In this document: in pieces, positions 33,875 to 43,651 of the stretch
How the letters are laid out: each line of letters starts with the position of its first letter
Position numbering within the stretch: position 1 is the stretch's first letter
Assembly: GCA_028707255.1 (NCBI GenBank)
Contig: JAQTUQ010000009.1
Span: 1 to 49,713, forward strand
DNA length: 49,713 nt
Origin: Dehalococcoidales bacterium
GTDB taxonomy: Bacteria; Chloroflexota; Dehalococcoidia; Dehalococcoidales; UBA5627
Direction: 5' to 3'
Notes under the pieces: model-generated
Told to the model about the DNA's origin: nothing
The model's database searches: none
What the model saw: the letters and a program-made list of their open reading frames with translations, nothing else
Position numbers and translations under genes: made by a program

Positions 33875-35419
33875 TTAGTGCAGGAAGTGCCGGACGCCGG
33901 TAAAGACCATAGCGATGTTATATTTATCGGCAGCCTCTATCGATTCGTTATCCCTGATGGAGCCGCCCGGCTGGATAATGGCGGTAATACCTGCTGCTGC
34001 CGCCTGCTCGACGCTGTCGGGGAAGGGGAACATGGCATCGGAAGCCATTACCGCTCCCCTTGCATTTTCACCGGCTTTCTTGGCAGCTATATCAACGCTG
34101 AAAACGCGGTTAGGTTGCCCCGACCCCATTCCGAGCATTGTGCTATCCTTGGCAAAAACGATGGCATTGGATTTGATGTGCTTGACAGCAATCCATGCAA
34201 ACTTCAAGTCCTTCAACTCAGCTTCTGTCGGCTCTCTTTTAGTAACCGTCTTCAATTGCAGGTCATTCTCACCCAGCGAGTTGGATTGCTGTACCAGCAT
34301 TCCGCCCTTAACGCGGCGATAATCCAGATAAGCTGCCGGCGCTTTGCTGTAATCCTGTGCCAGTTCGGGAAGCAGTATACGCAAGTTCTTTTTCTGTTTT
34401 AAAAAGGCGAGCGCGTCCTCCTCATATTCGGGAGCGATGACGATTTCATAAAACACTTCTTTCATCGCCTCTGCCATCGCCAGTGTAATCTTGCGGTTGC
34501 AGGCGACGATGCCTCCGAAAGCGGAAACCGGGTCGCCGGAGAATGCCCTTTTGTAAGCTTCCACGATGTCTGGATGGCTGGCAAGCCCGCAGGTGTTGGT
34601 ATGTTTTACAATGCCGACGGTCGGCTCCGAGAAATCGGTAACGGCGCTCCAGGCGGCATCTGCATCCAGTATATTGTTAAACGACAATTCTTTTCCCCAT
34701 AGAACTTGCGTCCAGGTAATGCCGGTATCCTGTTTCTTACCGGCAACGTTCTCGGAGTAGAAAGCTGCTTTCTGATGCGGATTCTCGCCGTATCTCAGGT
34801 CGTAGCGTTTCTTCAAGGCGATTGTCATATCCTCGGGGAAAGTGTCAACTCCCTGTCTAAGGTACTGGGAGATGGCGGTATCGTAGACGGCAACATGCTG
34901 GAAAGCTTTTTGAGCCAGTCTCTGCCTCTCCTCCATATCGACTTCGCCCTTCCTCAATTTTTCGAGTATGACCGGATAGTCCGCCGGGTCGACAACAACT
35001 ATAACACCCGGGAAGTTCTTGGCGGCGGCGCGTATCATGGTCGGCCCGCCGATATCGATATTCTCCAGCGCGGTATCCAGGGTAACTCCCTCCTTTGACA
35101 CGGTCTGGACAAATGGGTAAAGGTTGACCACCACCATGTCAATGGGTTGAATGTTATTGTCTTTCAATTCTTTCATGTGAGATTCGAGATTGCGTTTCGC
35201 CAGAAGTCCCCCGTGCACCGCCGGGTGCAGCGTTTTTACTCTGCCGTCCAGAATTTCGGGGAAACCGGTGATATCCGAAACTCCTTTGACGGGGACACCT
35301 GCTTCGATTAACGACTTCTTGGTGCCGCCGGTGGAAAAAACTTCGAACCCCAGTTTTGCTAATTCGGCAGCAAACCCGGCAACTCCGGTTTTATCGGATA
35401 CGCTTACGATAGCTCTCAT
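33875..35419 (-). CDS. purH: Bifunctional AICAR transformylase/IMP cyclohydrolase
   Basis: 514 residues, standard length. The N-terminal IMP cyclohydrolase part begins RAIVSVSDKTGVAGFAAEL with the block GRVKTLHPAVHGGLLAKR. The C-terminal transformylase part has RYGENPHQKAAFY, KHTNTCGLA and the ending PGGSIRDNESIEAADKYNIAMVFTGVRHFLH. It performs the last two steps of de novo purine synthesis. The ATG directly follows the purM stop codon (TAAATG), giving tight coupling. It is the last gene of the purF-purM-purH run. Confidence 0.98.
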   Translation of the reverse strand: MRAIVSVSDKTGVAGFAAELAKLGFEVFSTGGTKKSLIEAGVPVKGVSDITGFPEILDGRVKTLHPAVHGGLLAKRNLESHMKELKDNNIQPIDMVVVNLYPFVQTVSKEGVTLDTALENIDIGGPTMIRAAAKNFPGVIVVVDPADYPVILEKLRKGEVDMEERQRLAQKAFQHVAVYDTAISQYLRQGVDTFPEDMTIALKKRYDLRYGENPHQKAAFYSENVAGKKQDTGITWTQVLWGKELSFNNILDADAAWSAVTDFSEPTVGIVKHTNTCGLASHPDIVEAYKRAFSGDPVSAFGGIVACNRKITLAMAEAMKEVFYEIVIAPEYEEDALAFLKQKKNLRILLPELAQDYSKAPAAYLDYRRVKGGMLVQQSNSLGENDLQLKTVTKREPTEAELKDLKFAWIAVKHIKSNAIVFAKDSTMLGMGSGQPNRVFSVDIAAKKAGENARGAVMASDAMFPFPDSVEQAAAAGITAIIQPGGSIRDNESIEAADKYNIAMVFTGVRHFLH

Positions 35420-36457
35420 TTAAGTATTACCTCCTGATATGACTCCTGCTTGTTCTATGATAACGCGGCTATTACCCGCCTGTTTAATTACATCTCCGAT
35501 AACTTTAGCGCCGGGAACCTGCTCTATTATTTTTGAAACATTCTCCGGCGAGCAGAAAACAACCATTCCGATGCCCATGTTAAAAACATGGTACATCTCT
35601 TTTACATCGACTTCTCCCTTTTCCTGGATAAGCTTGAAAATATAGGGTACGTCCCATTTACTGCTGTCGAATCTGGCAGTGACGCTGTCGGGCAGTATCC
35701 TGGGGACGTTGCCGGGCAGTCCTCCTCCCGTAACGTGCGCCATCCCTTTGATTAAGGCCAGTGAATATTTTAGCCGATTGAGGTAGCAGATATGTGTTTC
35801 CAGCAGCGCTTCCCCGACAGTTTTTCCCAGTTCCGGGTGGAATTTTCTGATTGCTTCGGGAGTATCTCCAAGCACTTTACGCGCCAGCGAATAACCGTTG
35901 GTATGCAATCCGTTAGATGCTAATCCGATAGCGATATCCCCTGCCGAAATCGATGTGCCGTCGATAATGTTCTCTTTTTCGACAACGCCGATGATGCAGG
36001 CTGCCAGGTCGTAATCTCCTATGGCATATAAGCCCGGCATTTCGGCGGTCTCCCCGCCGATAAGAGCGCAGTTACTTTCCTTGCAGGCACTTGACATACC
36101 CTTGACAACGGACTCGACCTTGTCAGGGGATAGTTTGCCCATGGCGATATAGTCCAGCAGGAACAAAGGTTCGGCTCCGCACGTAAGGATGTCATTGACA
36201 CAGTGGTTGACAAGGTCTTGACCGACGGTGTCATGCCTGTCCATGGCATCCGCAATTTTAAGCTTGGTGCCGACCCCGTCGATACTGGATACCAGCACCG
36301 GTTGTCGATAACCTTTTAATTCGAACATGCCGCCGAAAAGCCCCGGCCCCGCCAGTACTTCAGGCCGTACTGTGGTCTTTGCATGTTTTTTAATTACCGA
36401 TTTAATACTGTCAGCAGTATCGATGCTGACACCTGCCGTATCATATGTGTACTTAAT
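35420..36457 (-). CDS. purM: Phosphoribosylformylglycinamidine cyclo-ligase, AUU start
   Basis: 345 residues when read from the ATT at 36455-36457. The reading frame is open and family-like well upstream of the first canonical ATG (36328): KYTYDTAGVSIDTADSIKS, then TTVRPEVLAGPGLFGGMFEL. A GGAGG lies exactly 8 bases before this ATT, an in-frame stop lies just beyond it, and no ATG, GTG or TTG occurs in that interval. The body has VSSIDGVGTKLKIA and GGETAEMPGLY. It makes AIR in purine synthesis. Use of AUU limits initiation, as known for infC, but a sequencing error is not excluded. Its stop touches the purH start. Confidence 0.92.
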   Translation of the reverse strand: MKYTYDTAGVSIDTADSIKSVIKKHAKTTVRPEVLAGPGLFGGMFELKGYRQPVLVSSIDGVGTKLKIADAMDRHDTVGQDLVNHCVNDILTCGAEPLFLLDYIAMGKLSPDKVESVVKGMSSACKESNCALIGGETAEMPGLYAIGDYDLAACIIGVVEKENIIDGTSISAGDIAIGLASNGLHTNGYSLARKVLGDTPEAIRKFHPELGKTVGEALLETHICYLNRLKYSLALIKGMAHVTGGGLPGNVPRILPDSVTARFDSSKWDVPYIFKLIQEKGEVDVKEMYHVFNMGIGMVVFCSPENVSKIIEQVPGAKVIGDVIKQAGNSRVIIEQAGVISGGNT

Positions 36458-36658
36458 TTGATTTGCCTCCTGAAGTAATTATTATGCAGTGAGCACAGTC
36501 AATTTTAACAGCTCTTTAATGGATAAGCATTCGGAAAAAGAGCATCGATTAAGGTTAATGTTATCTGACTTTGCAGGCTTTTATCATATCATTAGAACAG
36601 GGTTGTTGCAATCAGTCCGGGATATCAAGCGGGTGTTTTAGGGAGATTGTTCAGTGTG
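36458..36658. other. Gap between purF and purM
   Basis: About 200 AT-rich bases. Apart from the purM ribosome site no gene, terminator or riboswitch-like structure is apparent. Confidence 0.4.
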
Positions 36659-38083
36659 TTATTTCTTTAAAAGGACGCGTTTCCTGGGGCAAGCCGATTC
36701 CAGCGCCAGTTTATCCATCGAAAGCTGTACCGGCATCGGATAATCCCCGGTGAAACAGGCAAGGCAGAATTCTTCTTTCGGCAAATCTACTGCTTTTATC
36801 AGCCCTTCCAGACTCAGGTATCCGAGCGAATCGGCTCCGATGAAATCCCGAATCTCGGGAATGGTCTTCTGCGCTGCGATTAACTCCCAGCGGTTGGCCA
36901 TATCGACGCCTAGATAACAGGGGAAACAAATCGGGGGGGCGCAGATGCGCATATGAACTTCTTTGGCTCCGCTCTTGCGTAAAAGCTTGATGACCTGCGG
37001 GGTGGTAGTGCCTCTTACTATACTATCATCTACCAGCACTATGCGCTTTCCTTCAAGTATCTCCTGAAGCGGATTGAACTTTACCTTTACCCCCAGTTCC
37101 CGAATTCTCTGGTCTGGCGCGATGAAAGTGCGTCCCATGTAACGGTTTTTAATCAAGCCTTCCGCTACCGGTATCCCCGACTTTGCAGCATATCCGAAAC
37201 CGGCTGCCGTGGCCGAATCGGGTACTCCGATAACCATATCGGCATCGACCGGGTGTTCTTCCGCAAGTCCGGCTCCCATTGCATAGCGCGTCTTGTAGAG
37301 CAGGCGGTCCTTGATGATGCTGTCGGGACGCGAAAAATAGATATATTCGAAGATACAGAGGGCTTTTTTCTCCGATTCTTCGTAATAGCTTTTGATTCCG
37401 CTTTCGTTAATGGCGACTATTTCTCCGGGTTCTATTTCACGAAGTACTTTGGCTCCGATATGATTCAGAGCGCAGGTCTCGGAGGCGATTACGTATTTTT
37501 CTCCGTTACCGTTGTCTATCGTTCCGAGGCATAACGGGCGTACACCGAGAGGGTCGCGAACTCCGTAGAGCGTATCTTTGGTCATAACCACCATCGAATA
37601 AGCCCCCTGAAGTCGTCTTACAGCATATCTTATCTTGTCTACGATGTCTTTTTCTGGGGATGAGAGAATCAGGTTAGCGGCTACTTCGGTGTCGGTGGCG
37701 GTTTTGAATGTGTATCCTTTATCGGTTAATTCGCGGTAGAGGGGTTCGGCGTTGGTAATGTTTCCATTATGAGCAATTGCCAGGATATCCGGTTCTTTGC
37801 CTACTATAATCGGTTGGACGTTGGTGATATTGCTGGAACCGCGTGTCGAATAACGGTTATGACCGATGGCTATTTTCCCGCCGAGCTTACCGAGGGCTTC
37901 TTCGTCGAAAACCTGTGAAACAAGACCCATTCTGGCGAAGACGTCAATCCGCCTGCCGTCGGTCGTGGCAATGCCGGCGCTTTCCTGTCCTCTATGCTGA
38001 AGGGCGAATAAAGCGAAATATGTAAGCCTGGCTATATCCTCTCCCGGGGCATAGACTCCAAAGACGCCGCAAGCTTCGTGCAA
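36659..38083 (-). CDS. purF: Amidophosphoribosyltransferase
   Basis: 474 residues. It starts at a TTG with AAGAGG upstream. The N-terminal MHEACGVFGV carries a short propeptide before the nucleophile Cys (residue 5), as in B. subtilis-type enzymes. The glutaminase block GIATTDGRRIDVFARMGL is followed by the PRPP site RIVLVDDSIVRGTTTPQVIKLLR. Cysteines in RICAPPICFPC and CLACFTGDYP fit an iron-sulfur cluster ligand set. It commits PRPP to purine synthesis. A clear sigma-70 promoter lies about 55 bases upstream. Confidence 0.98.
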   Translation of the reverse strand: MHEACGVFGVYAPGEDIARLTYFALFALQHRGQESAGIATTDGRRIDVFARMGLVSQVFDEEALGKLGGKIAIGHNRYSTRGSSNITNVQPIIVGKEPDILAIAHNGNITNAEPLYRELTDKGYTFKTATDTEVAANLILSSPEKDIVDKIRYAVRRLQGAYSMVVMTKDTLYGVRDPLGVRPLCLGTIDNGNGEKYVIASETCALNHIGAKVLREIEPGEIVAINESGIKSYYEESEKKALCIFEYIYFSRPDSIIKDRLLYKTRYAMGAGLAEEHPVDADMVIGVPDSATAAGFGYAAKSGIPVAEGLIKNRYMGRTFIAPDQRIRELGVKVKFNPLQEILEGKRIVLVDDSIVRGTTTPQVIKLLRKSGAKEVHMRICAPPICFPCYLGVDMANRWELIAAQKTIPEIRDFIGADSLGYLSLEGLIKAVDLPKEEFCLACFTGDYPMPVQLSMDKLALESACPRKRVLLKK

Positions 38084-38137
38084 AATGCAAACCTCTTACA
38101 AAAAAATGAGTGGAATAGTCAAGACACAACAAAATAT

Positions 38138-38166
38138 ATTATAACCTATGCAATGACAGTGGTCAA
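38138..38166 (-). promoter_or_regulatory. Promoter of the purF-purM-purH operon
   Basis: TTGACC, 17 bases, TATAAT on the minus strand. Confidence 0.7.
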
Positions 38167-38192
38167 TTTAAAGAAGAAATCAAGGCAATGCG

Positions 38193-38738
38193 TTAATTAT
38201 GTCCGTTATCTTTATGATAAAAAATAAACATGGCATTATTGAATGTAAAAATCCGTGAACCGGGTAATGTTTCCTGTACCAGTCGATTCAATTCATCTTC
38301 ATACATCGGATGCCCCAGTTCGAGCAGGTCTTTATGCTTTTTTCTTAACGGTTCGCGTATGAAAATATATTCATAACATTCTCTGGTTTTTCGCAGGCAG
38401 GCAGCCATATCGTCGATATGGTGTAAAACTCCCCACATAATCGCCACTTCTCCGCCGGGTAGTCCATTACCGAGGTCTTTTACTTCGGCTTCGATTCCTT
38501 TATCTTTTGTGCGCTTGACAAGCTCCGGGCAGATATCATAACCCTTGAACTTCGAGGGTTGAAAGATGTCATTTAAAATGACCGTAATTTTGCCGTCGCC
38601 GCATCCCAGGTCGTGGGTATCGCGGTGCTTGAAATCATCGGGAACAATCCGGCGCAGGTAATCCAGTTGTTTTTTGATATGTGAGCCTACAACTACGTTG
38701 TTGCCGAAGAAATAGTACATCCATCTTTGTAATGTCAT
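38193..38738 (-). CDS. Class I SAM-dependent methyltransferase
   Basis: 181 residues. Motif I is HDLGCGDGKITVIL (about residue 42), motif II includes FKGYDICPELVKR, and AIMWGVLHHIDDM follows motif IV. The N-terminal MTLQRWMYYFFGNNVVVGSHIKKQLDYL resembles small methyltransferases without a distinct substrate domain. The substrate cannot be told. It stands between the VTT protein gene and purF on the same strand, probably in its own unit. Confidence 0.75.
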   Translation of the reverse strand: MTLQRWMYYFFGNNVVVGSHIKKQLDYLRRIVPDDFKHRDTHDLGCGDGKITVILNDIFQPSKFKGYDICPELVKRTKDKGIEAEVKDLGNGLPGGEVAIMWGVLHHIDDMAACLRKTRECYEYIFIREPLRKKHKDLLELGHPMYEDELNRLVQETLPGSRIFTFNNAMFIFYHKDNGHN

Positions 38739-38809
38739 ATGCTGTCAATCTGGTATTCTATTCCTATTTCCTGTTGTTAGCAAGTCTGCGAACAGAATAA
38801 TTGAACGGA

Positions 38810-39493
38810 TTAAACTTCAATACCGATTGCTCTTAATACCGCGCCGAGGCCGAAGTATCCCAGATAAGCCACAAAAAGGCTCTTTACGATGTTACCGGCA
38901 CAGCACATTATCAGGAATTTCCATAATTTATATTTGCTGGTTCCGATAGCCATCGCCATCGGGAAAAAGACCGGATTGAATATGGCCGACATTAAGAAAA
39001 CAGCCATAGAACCGCGGTTACGCGCCCAGTGCATGATGCGTCCGGTCCACCGTACGACCGCTTTATCGGAATCCAGATATGAGAAATCTACATTCGAGAA
39101 CAGTTTGCGCCCGCCGCGTCCGAAAAGGAATATCAGCGTCCCGCCCACTCCCGAGCCGATACCTGAAACGATACCGACGATAAGCGGATTCAATATGGCT
39201 CCCATAGCGAATTGCACTGCTATCGAGGGCACCGGAATAATAACGGTAGCCCCTCCCATAACGCAGACAAAAAATAATCCGGTATAACCGAGATTCGGCC
39301 TGGCCTGGAATTGTTCCCAGTAAGCAATTACGGCGAATGCAAGAAACAAAGTTAATAATATAGATACCAAGCCTACCCAGAATTCCCATCGCCTTAAGGT
39401 GCGTTTGAGCCTGGCAAATCTTGGTTTGCAGGGCTTTTGGTCGGCGGTTGGGTTATCGCCCGTGGCGGTATCGTTTATATTCTTATCCAACAA
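38810..39493 (-). CDS. VTT (DedA-like) membrane protein
   Basis: 227 residues. A polar N-terminus of about 30 residues precedes five or six hydrophobic segments, among them FWVGLVSILLTLFLAFAVIAYW and IVGIVSGIGSGVGGTLIFLFGRGG. The latter Gly-rich re-entrant block with G-x-x-x-G-x-x-x-x-Y/F-x-x-G-R belongs to the VTT/SNARE-associated family, known for roles in membrane lipid or undecaprenyl phosphate movement. Its start overlaps the end of the ClpC-type gene by 11 bases, so it is translated with that stress operon. Confidence 0.8.
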   Translation of the reverse strand: MLDKNINDTATGDNPTADQKPCKPRFARLKRTLRRWEFWVGLVSILLTLFLAFAVIAYWEQFQARPNLGYTGLFFVCVMGGATVIIPVPSIAVQFAMGAILNPLIVGIVSGIGSGVGGTLIFLFGRGGRKLFSNVDFSYLDSDKAVVRWTGRIMHWARNRGSMAVFLMSAIFNPVFFPMAMAIGTSKYKLWKFLIMCCAGNIVKSLFVAYLGYFGLGAVLRAIGIEV

Positions 39494-41972
39494 TATCCTT
39501 CTTTTTTCTGCCTGTGCGTTTTTTACCGCTTGCCGCAGCGGGTTTGCCGGCGCCGAAGGTCAACCCGTCGGCACCGCGGTCTACAATAACCGTATCGCCT
39601 GCCTTGAACTCGCCGCGCAGCATTTTTCCGGCTAACCTGTTTTCCAGGTGCTGCTCGATAGCTCTCCTGAGCGGCCTTGCCCCGTAAACCGGATTATAGC
39701 CGGCTTCAGCCAGCCACGACTTGGCCTCTTCGGTAATCTCGAGCTTCAATTCGTGTTCGACCAGCCGCTTTTGCAGGTCTTTAAGCATCAAGTCGACTAC
39801 CTTATTGAGGTTCTCTTTGCTAAGTTCATGGAAGACGATAATTTCATCTATGCGATTGAGAAATTCAGGGCGGAAGGTCTTTTTGACCTCGTTCATGACC
39901 TTGTCTTTCATCAACTGGTAGCTGTTTTCGCTGCTGTTTTTATTCTTTTGTACGGCAAATCCGATAACGGATTCGCGCTTTATCAATTCTACCCCCGCAT
40001 TGGAGGTCATGATAATCACCGTATTCTTGAAATCGACGGTTCTGCCGTGCCCGTCGGTCAGCCTGCCGTCATCGAGTACCTGTAGCAGGCTGTTGAAAAC
40101 CTCCGGATGCGCCTTTTCGATTTCATCCAGCAATATTACACGATACGGACGCCTCCTGACAAGTTCGGTAAGCTGTCCTCCCTCGTCGAAGCCGATATAG
40201 CCGGGGGGCGCTCCGATTAATCGCGAAACGGTATGCTTTTCCTGGTACTCGGACATATCCAGCCGCACCATGGCATTTTCGTCTCCGAATAAAAACCATG
40301 CCAGCGATTTAGCCAGTTCTGTTTTACCTACGCCTGTCGGCCCTAAGAACATAAAACTGCCGATCGGGCGGCGCGGGTCTTTCAGTCCGGCGCGGCTGCG
40401 GCGCACCGCTTCCGAAATAGCCTTAACCGCTTCCTCCTGGTCGACCAGCCTTTCGTGCAGGCGTTCCTCCATATGCACCAGCTTTTCGGCTTCGCCTTCG
40501 AGCATGTGCGATACCGGAATCCCCGTCCAGCCGGCAACCAGCTTGGCGATATCCTCTTCTCCGACCACTTCTCCGATATTGTGCTTTTTCAGCCATTCAT
40601 TCTTGGCGGCGGTATATTCATCCTGCAATCTCAATCTTTCCGCTTTCAGTTGGGCGGTGCGTTCGTAATCCTGCCTTTGAGATGCCGCTTCTTCCTCGTT
40701 GGTAATTTCATTCAGTCTTTTTTCAAGCGATTTGACCCCGGGAGGCGCGCTCTCGGTATCCAGTTTCAGCTTGGCGGCAGCTTCATCCATCAGGTCGATC
40801 GCCTTATCCGGCATATGCCTGTCGGCGATATAGCGCTGGCTCAGGCGCACCGCCGCTTCCAGCGCTTCGTCGCTGATTTTTATCCTGTGATGGGCTTCGT
40901 ATCTGGGGCGCAGTCCGCGCAGGATTTCCATCGTTGCTTCGGCATCGGGTTCTTCCACGAAAACCGGCTGCAAACGCCTCTCCAGCGCCTTGTCCTTTTC
41001 GATAAACTTGCGATATTCGTCCATAGTAGTGGCGCCGATACACTGCAATTCCCCGTGCGCCAGCGCCGGTTTCAGCATGTTGCTGGCATCCAGCGAGCCT
41101 TCGGTGGCTCCGGCTCCAACTACGGTATGTATTTCATCTATGAAAAGGATGATTTCTCCCTGCGCTTCGCGCACTTCGTCCATAACTGCCTTTAATCTCT
41201 CCTCGAACTCGCCGCGGAATTTGCTGCCGGCAACCAGCGAGCCCATATCCAGCGAAATCACCTTGCGGTTTCTCAGTGAAGTGGGAACATCGTCGGCGGC
41301 GATTTTTAAAGCTACGCCCTCGGCGATGGCAGTCTTGCCGACGCCGGCTTCTCCCACGATGACCGGGTTGTTCTTGGTGCGGCGCGTCAGTATCTGCATC
41401 ACGCGTTTAATCTCTGCCTCGCGACCGATTACCGGGTCGAGTTTGCCGCGCCTGGCCATCTCGGTCAGGTCGCGCCCGTATTTAGCCAGCGAGCGGTACT
41501 TGCTTTCCGCCCGGGCGTCGGTAACGCGGTGCCCGCCCCTGATTTTCTGCAAGGCTCCGTATATCTTCTCCTGGTCCAATCCCATGCTTTCGAATATTTT
41601 GGCGGACGGCCCTTTCTGCTCGCGGCTGATGGCTATTAAAAGGTGCTCGGTGCCGACGAATTCGTCCTTCAGCCTGTTTGCCTCTTCCTCCGCCGTCTCG
41701 ATTAATTTTGCGACTCTCGGAGTGGCGTAGATCTGCTGCGTTTCGTAAGCTATCTGCGGAGTCTTTTTTAATGCAGCGGAAACCTTTTCCCTCAGGTCTT
41801 CCGTATTTATTTTCAACTCCTTCAGAATATCCCCCACCAGCCCCTTTTCCTGCTGGAGCAGGGCAAGCAGAATGTGTTCTGCATCCCACTGGCTATGTTT
41901 AAATTGACGAACGAGCTGCTGCGAAGCGTTCAGTGCTTCCTGCGCCTGTTCGGTAAATTTATCCTGTCTCAT
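39483..41972 (-). CDS. ClpC-type AAA+ ATPase/chaperone
   Basis: 829 residues. A ClpN double repeat occupies 1-145. AAA-1 has Walker A GEAGVGKT (207-214) and Walker [10 protein letters not shown] short middle domain of about 60 residues (412-470) contains [25 protein letters not shown]-2 has GPTGVGKT (544-551) and [24 protein letters not shown]. The short middle domain points to ClpC rather than ClpB, although automatic annotation often says ClpB. I see no clear ClpP-binding loop to decide whether it feeds a protease. It is in one operon with hspR and the dnaJ-like gene, which is the ClpB arrangement in actinobacteria. Confidence 0.92.
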   Translation of the reverse strand: MRQDKFTEQAQEALNASQQLVRQFKHSQWDAEHILLALLQQEKGLVGDILKELKINTEDLREKVSAALKKTPQIAYETQQIYATPRVAKLIETAEEEANRLKDEFVGTEHLLIAISREQKGPSAKIFESMGLDQEKIYGALQKIRGGHRVTDARAESKYRSLAKYGRDLTEMARRGKLDPVIGREAEIKRVMQILTRRTKNNPVIVGEAGVGKTAIAEGVALKIAADDVPTSLRNRKVISLDMGSLVAGSKFRGEFEERLKAVMDEVREAQGEIILFIDEIHTVVGAGATEGSLDASNMLKPALAHGELQCIGATTMDEYRKFIEKDKALERRLQPVFVEEPDAEATMEILRGLRPRYEAHHRIKISDEALEAAVRLSQRYIADRHMPDKAIDLMDEAAAKLKLDTESAPPGVKSLEKRLNEITNEEEAASQRQDYERTAQLKAERLRLQDEYTAAKNEWLKKHNIGEVVGEEDIAKLVAGWTGIPVSHMLEGEAEKLVHMEERLHERLVDQEEAVKAISEAVRRSRAGLKDPRRPIGSFMFLGPTGVGKTELAKSLAWFLFGDENAMVRLDMSEYQEKHTVSRLIGAPPGYIGFDEGGQLTELVRRRPYRVILLDEIEKAHPEVFNSLLQVLDDGRLTDGHGRTVDFKNTVIIMTSNAGVELIKRESVIGFAVQKNKNSSENSYQLMKDKVMNEVKKTFRPEFLNRIDEIIVFHELSKENLNKVVDLMLKDLQKRLVEHELKLEITEEAKSWLAEAGYNPVYGARPLRRAIEQHLENRLAGKMLRGEFKAGDTVIVDRGADGLTFGAGKPAAASGKKRTGRKKKDIVG

Positions 41973-42279
41973 TTCTTCCCTTCCTTAATCTCTCGATTTC
42001 CCTTTCGAGTTCTTCGGTGTTTTTTTGCAGCTGCGCTATTTGCTGCGACATCCTGAGTATCACCTCCACACCGGCCAGATTGACGCCCAGTTCGTCCATC
42101 AGTGTCATCACCCGTTTAACAACCTCCAGATCCAAATCCGAATACAAACGGATATTGCCTTTGGAGCGCGCCGGGTTTACGACGCCTATTTTTTCATAGT
42201 AGCGCAGAGTATAGGTCTGGGTGCCGAGCATTTCGGCCGCTATGCTGATTACATAGCGCGGTTGCATATCTCTTTCCAT
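41959..42279 (-). CDS. hspR: MerR-family heat-shock regulator HspR
   Basis: 106 residues from the ATG that has AAGGAG six bases upstream; an earlier start 15 codons upstream lacks this. PRYVISIAAEMLGTQTYTLRYYEKIGVVNPARSKGNIRLYSDLDLEVV is the MerR-type winged helix. The second half, AQLQKNTEELEREIERLRKG, is a coiled coil. HspR represses its own operon with DnaK as co-repressor in actinobacteria by binding HAIR elements. I find no clear HAIR (CTTGAGT-N7-ACTCAAG) upstream of the operon. Its end overlaps the clp gene by 14 bases. Confidence 0.9.
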   Translation of the reverse strand: MERDMQPRYVISIAAEMLGTQTYTLRYYEKIGVVNPARSKGNIRLYSDLDLEVVKRVMTLMDELGVNLAGVEVILRMSQQIAQLQKNTEELEREIERLRKGRNETG

Positions 42280-42301
42280 AATATTCTCCTTTCCGAACCT
42301 C

Positions 42302-43300
42302 CTATGCGCCCCGTGAGCTGTCAAGTTTACGGAATAGCTCTTTTTCCTGCTCGCTCAGATTGGTTGGAATCAGCACGTTTACCTTAGCCTTGATATCGCC
42401 GCGCGTATCCTTGCCCAGTACCGGCATTCCCTGTCCGGCCAGGCGGAAAACGCGCCCGTTCTGGGTTTCCGCCGGAATTTTTAATGCCAGGTTTCCCTTA
42501 AGCGTGGGCACTTTTACCTCCCCGCCCAGCACCGCCGTCGTCAGCGGAACGTCGATATTTACCAGCAGGTCGTTTTCCTGCCGCTCGAATACCGGGTGCG
42601 CCTTGACGTTTACCATAAGGTATAAATCTCCGGTGGCTCCGTAGCCGTCGTGCCCCTGTCCGGCAATGCGGATGCGCGAGCCGGTTTTGACACCGGCAGG
42701 TATCTTTACCTCAATGCGTTTTTCGCGTGAATAGGTACCCGTACCTCCGCATGTGGAACAGGGAACTTTATGCACGCGCCCCATTCCGTGACAGGTCTGG
42801 CAGGGGATGCTGTCCTGAATGGTAAGCAGGCGATTGGCGCCGCTGAAAGCCTCTTCCAGGGTTACCTCAATCGACGATTCGATATCCTTAACGCGCTTTG
42901 CCTTTTTTTGCTGTCCGCTGCGTCCCATACCGAAGAGGTCGCCGAAAATGCTGCCCAGGTCGTCGCCGCCGCCGTAGCTGTAGCTCCGGGATTGCCCGCC
43001 GCCCCTGAATATATCGTCGAAATCGTATGCCTGGTATCCGGCGCCCGGCCCGCCGCCTCCTGAGAAGCGGTCGGCGTACTGCCATTGCTCGCCGAACTGG
43101 TCGTATTTCTTGCGCTTTTCCGCATCCGAAAGCACTTCGTAAGCCTCGCTTACCTGCTTGAATTTCTCTTCCGCGCCCTTATCTCCCGGGTTGACATCCG
43201 GATGGTACTTGCGCGCCAGCTTGCGGAAAGCCGCCTTGATTTCCTTGTCGGTGGCGTTCTTTGCGACTCCGAGTAAATTGTAGTAATCTTTTCCGGCCAT
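42302..43300 (-). CDS. DnaJ-like co-chaperone with half zinc finger
   Basis: 332 residues. The J-domain has HPD at 33-35 (KYHPDVN), then a Gly/Phe/Ser-rich linker ([23 protein letters not shown]). Then come only two CxxCxGxG-like repeats, CQTCHGMG (167-174) and CSTCGGTG (181-188), where classical DnaJ has four. A C-terminal peptide-binding domain begins [19 protein letters not shown]. It sits between DnaJ (type I) and CbpA (type II). A single zinc site is likely. It is first in the operon with hspR and the clp gene, under a strong promoter. Confidence 0.92.
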   Translation of the reverse strand: MAGKDYYNLLGVAKNATDKEIKAAFRKLARKYHPDVNPGDKGAEEKFKQVSEAYEVLSDAEKRKKYDQFGEQWQYADRFSGGGGPGAGYQAYDFDDIFRGGGQSRSYSYGGGDDLGSIFGDLFGMGRSGQQKKAKRVKDIESSIEVTLEEAFSGANRLLTIQDSIPCQTCHGMGRVHKVPCSTCGGTGTYSREKRIEVKIPAGVKTGSRIRIAGQGHDGYGATGDLYLMVNVKAHPVFERQENDLLVNIDVPLTTAVLGGEVKVPTLKGNLALKIPAETQNGRVFRLAGQGMPVLGKDTRGDIKAKVNVLIPTNLSEQEKELFRKLDSSRGA

Positions 43301-43334
43301 ATCTTTTCCTGATGTAGTTTATTCGAGTATCAAT

Positions 43335-43364
43335 ATTATAATGCAATTTTATGTAAATTGTCAA
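43335..43364 (-). promoter_or_regulatory. Promoter of the dnaJ-like/hspR/clp operon
   Basis: TTGACA, 18 bases, TATAAT on the minus strand. ACTCGAA just downstream resembles one half of a HAIR site, but the second half is missing. Confidence 0.75.
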
Positions 43365-43479
43365 CAAAATAGCAACAAAGTTAATAAATTAATGTTAACT
43401 AATTGTTCCCCTGCCATCGCTTTTTAAGCCTATTCGCAATTATCGAGCCGTATTCAACTAAAAAATAATGCCCGAAATG

Positions 43480-43509
43480 TTGACATTCACCCTTGCGGAT
43501 TCATATAAT
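43480..43509 (+). promoter_or_regulatory. Promoter of pyrG
   Basis: TTGACA, 18 bases, TATAAT. The transcription start near 43516 leaves a leader of roughly 135 bases. I see no terminator-like hairpin in it. Confidence 0.75.
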
Positions 43510-43651
43510 AAAAGAAACCCATTCTTTCAAAGCCCCTGTGTTTAAGATTATTACCTTAGATTGTTCGATGTTTTGTTGTGATTATATTCCGAAATCCATA
43601 TAAAAGTATGAAAATGCAAAATATTTTAAAATTCGGGGAAAAGTTCTTTTT

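Noticed and set aside
40455-41730. Two 246-codon open frames opposite the clp gene
   Set aside because: Antisense shadows of a highly conserved gene, overlapping each other; no independent coding signal.
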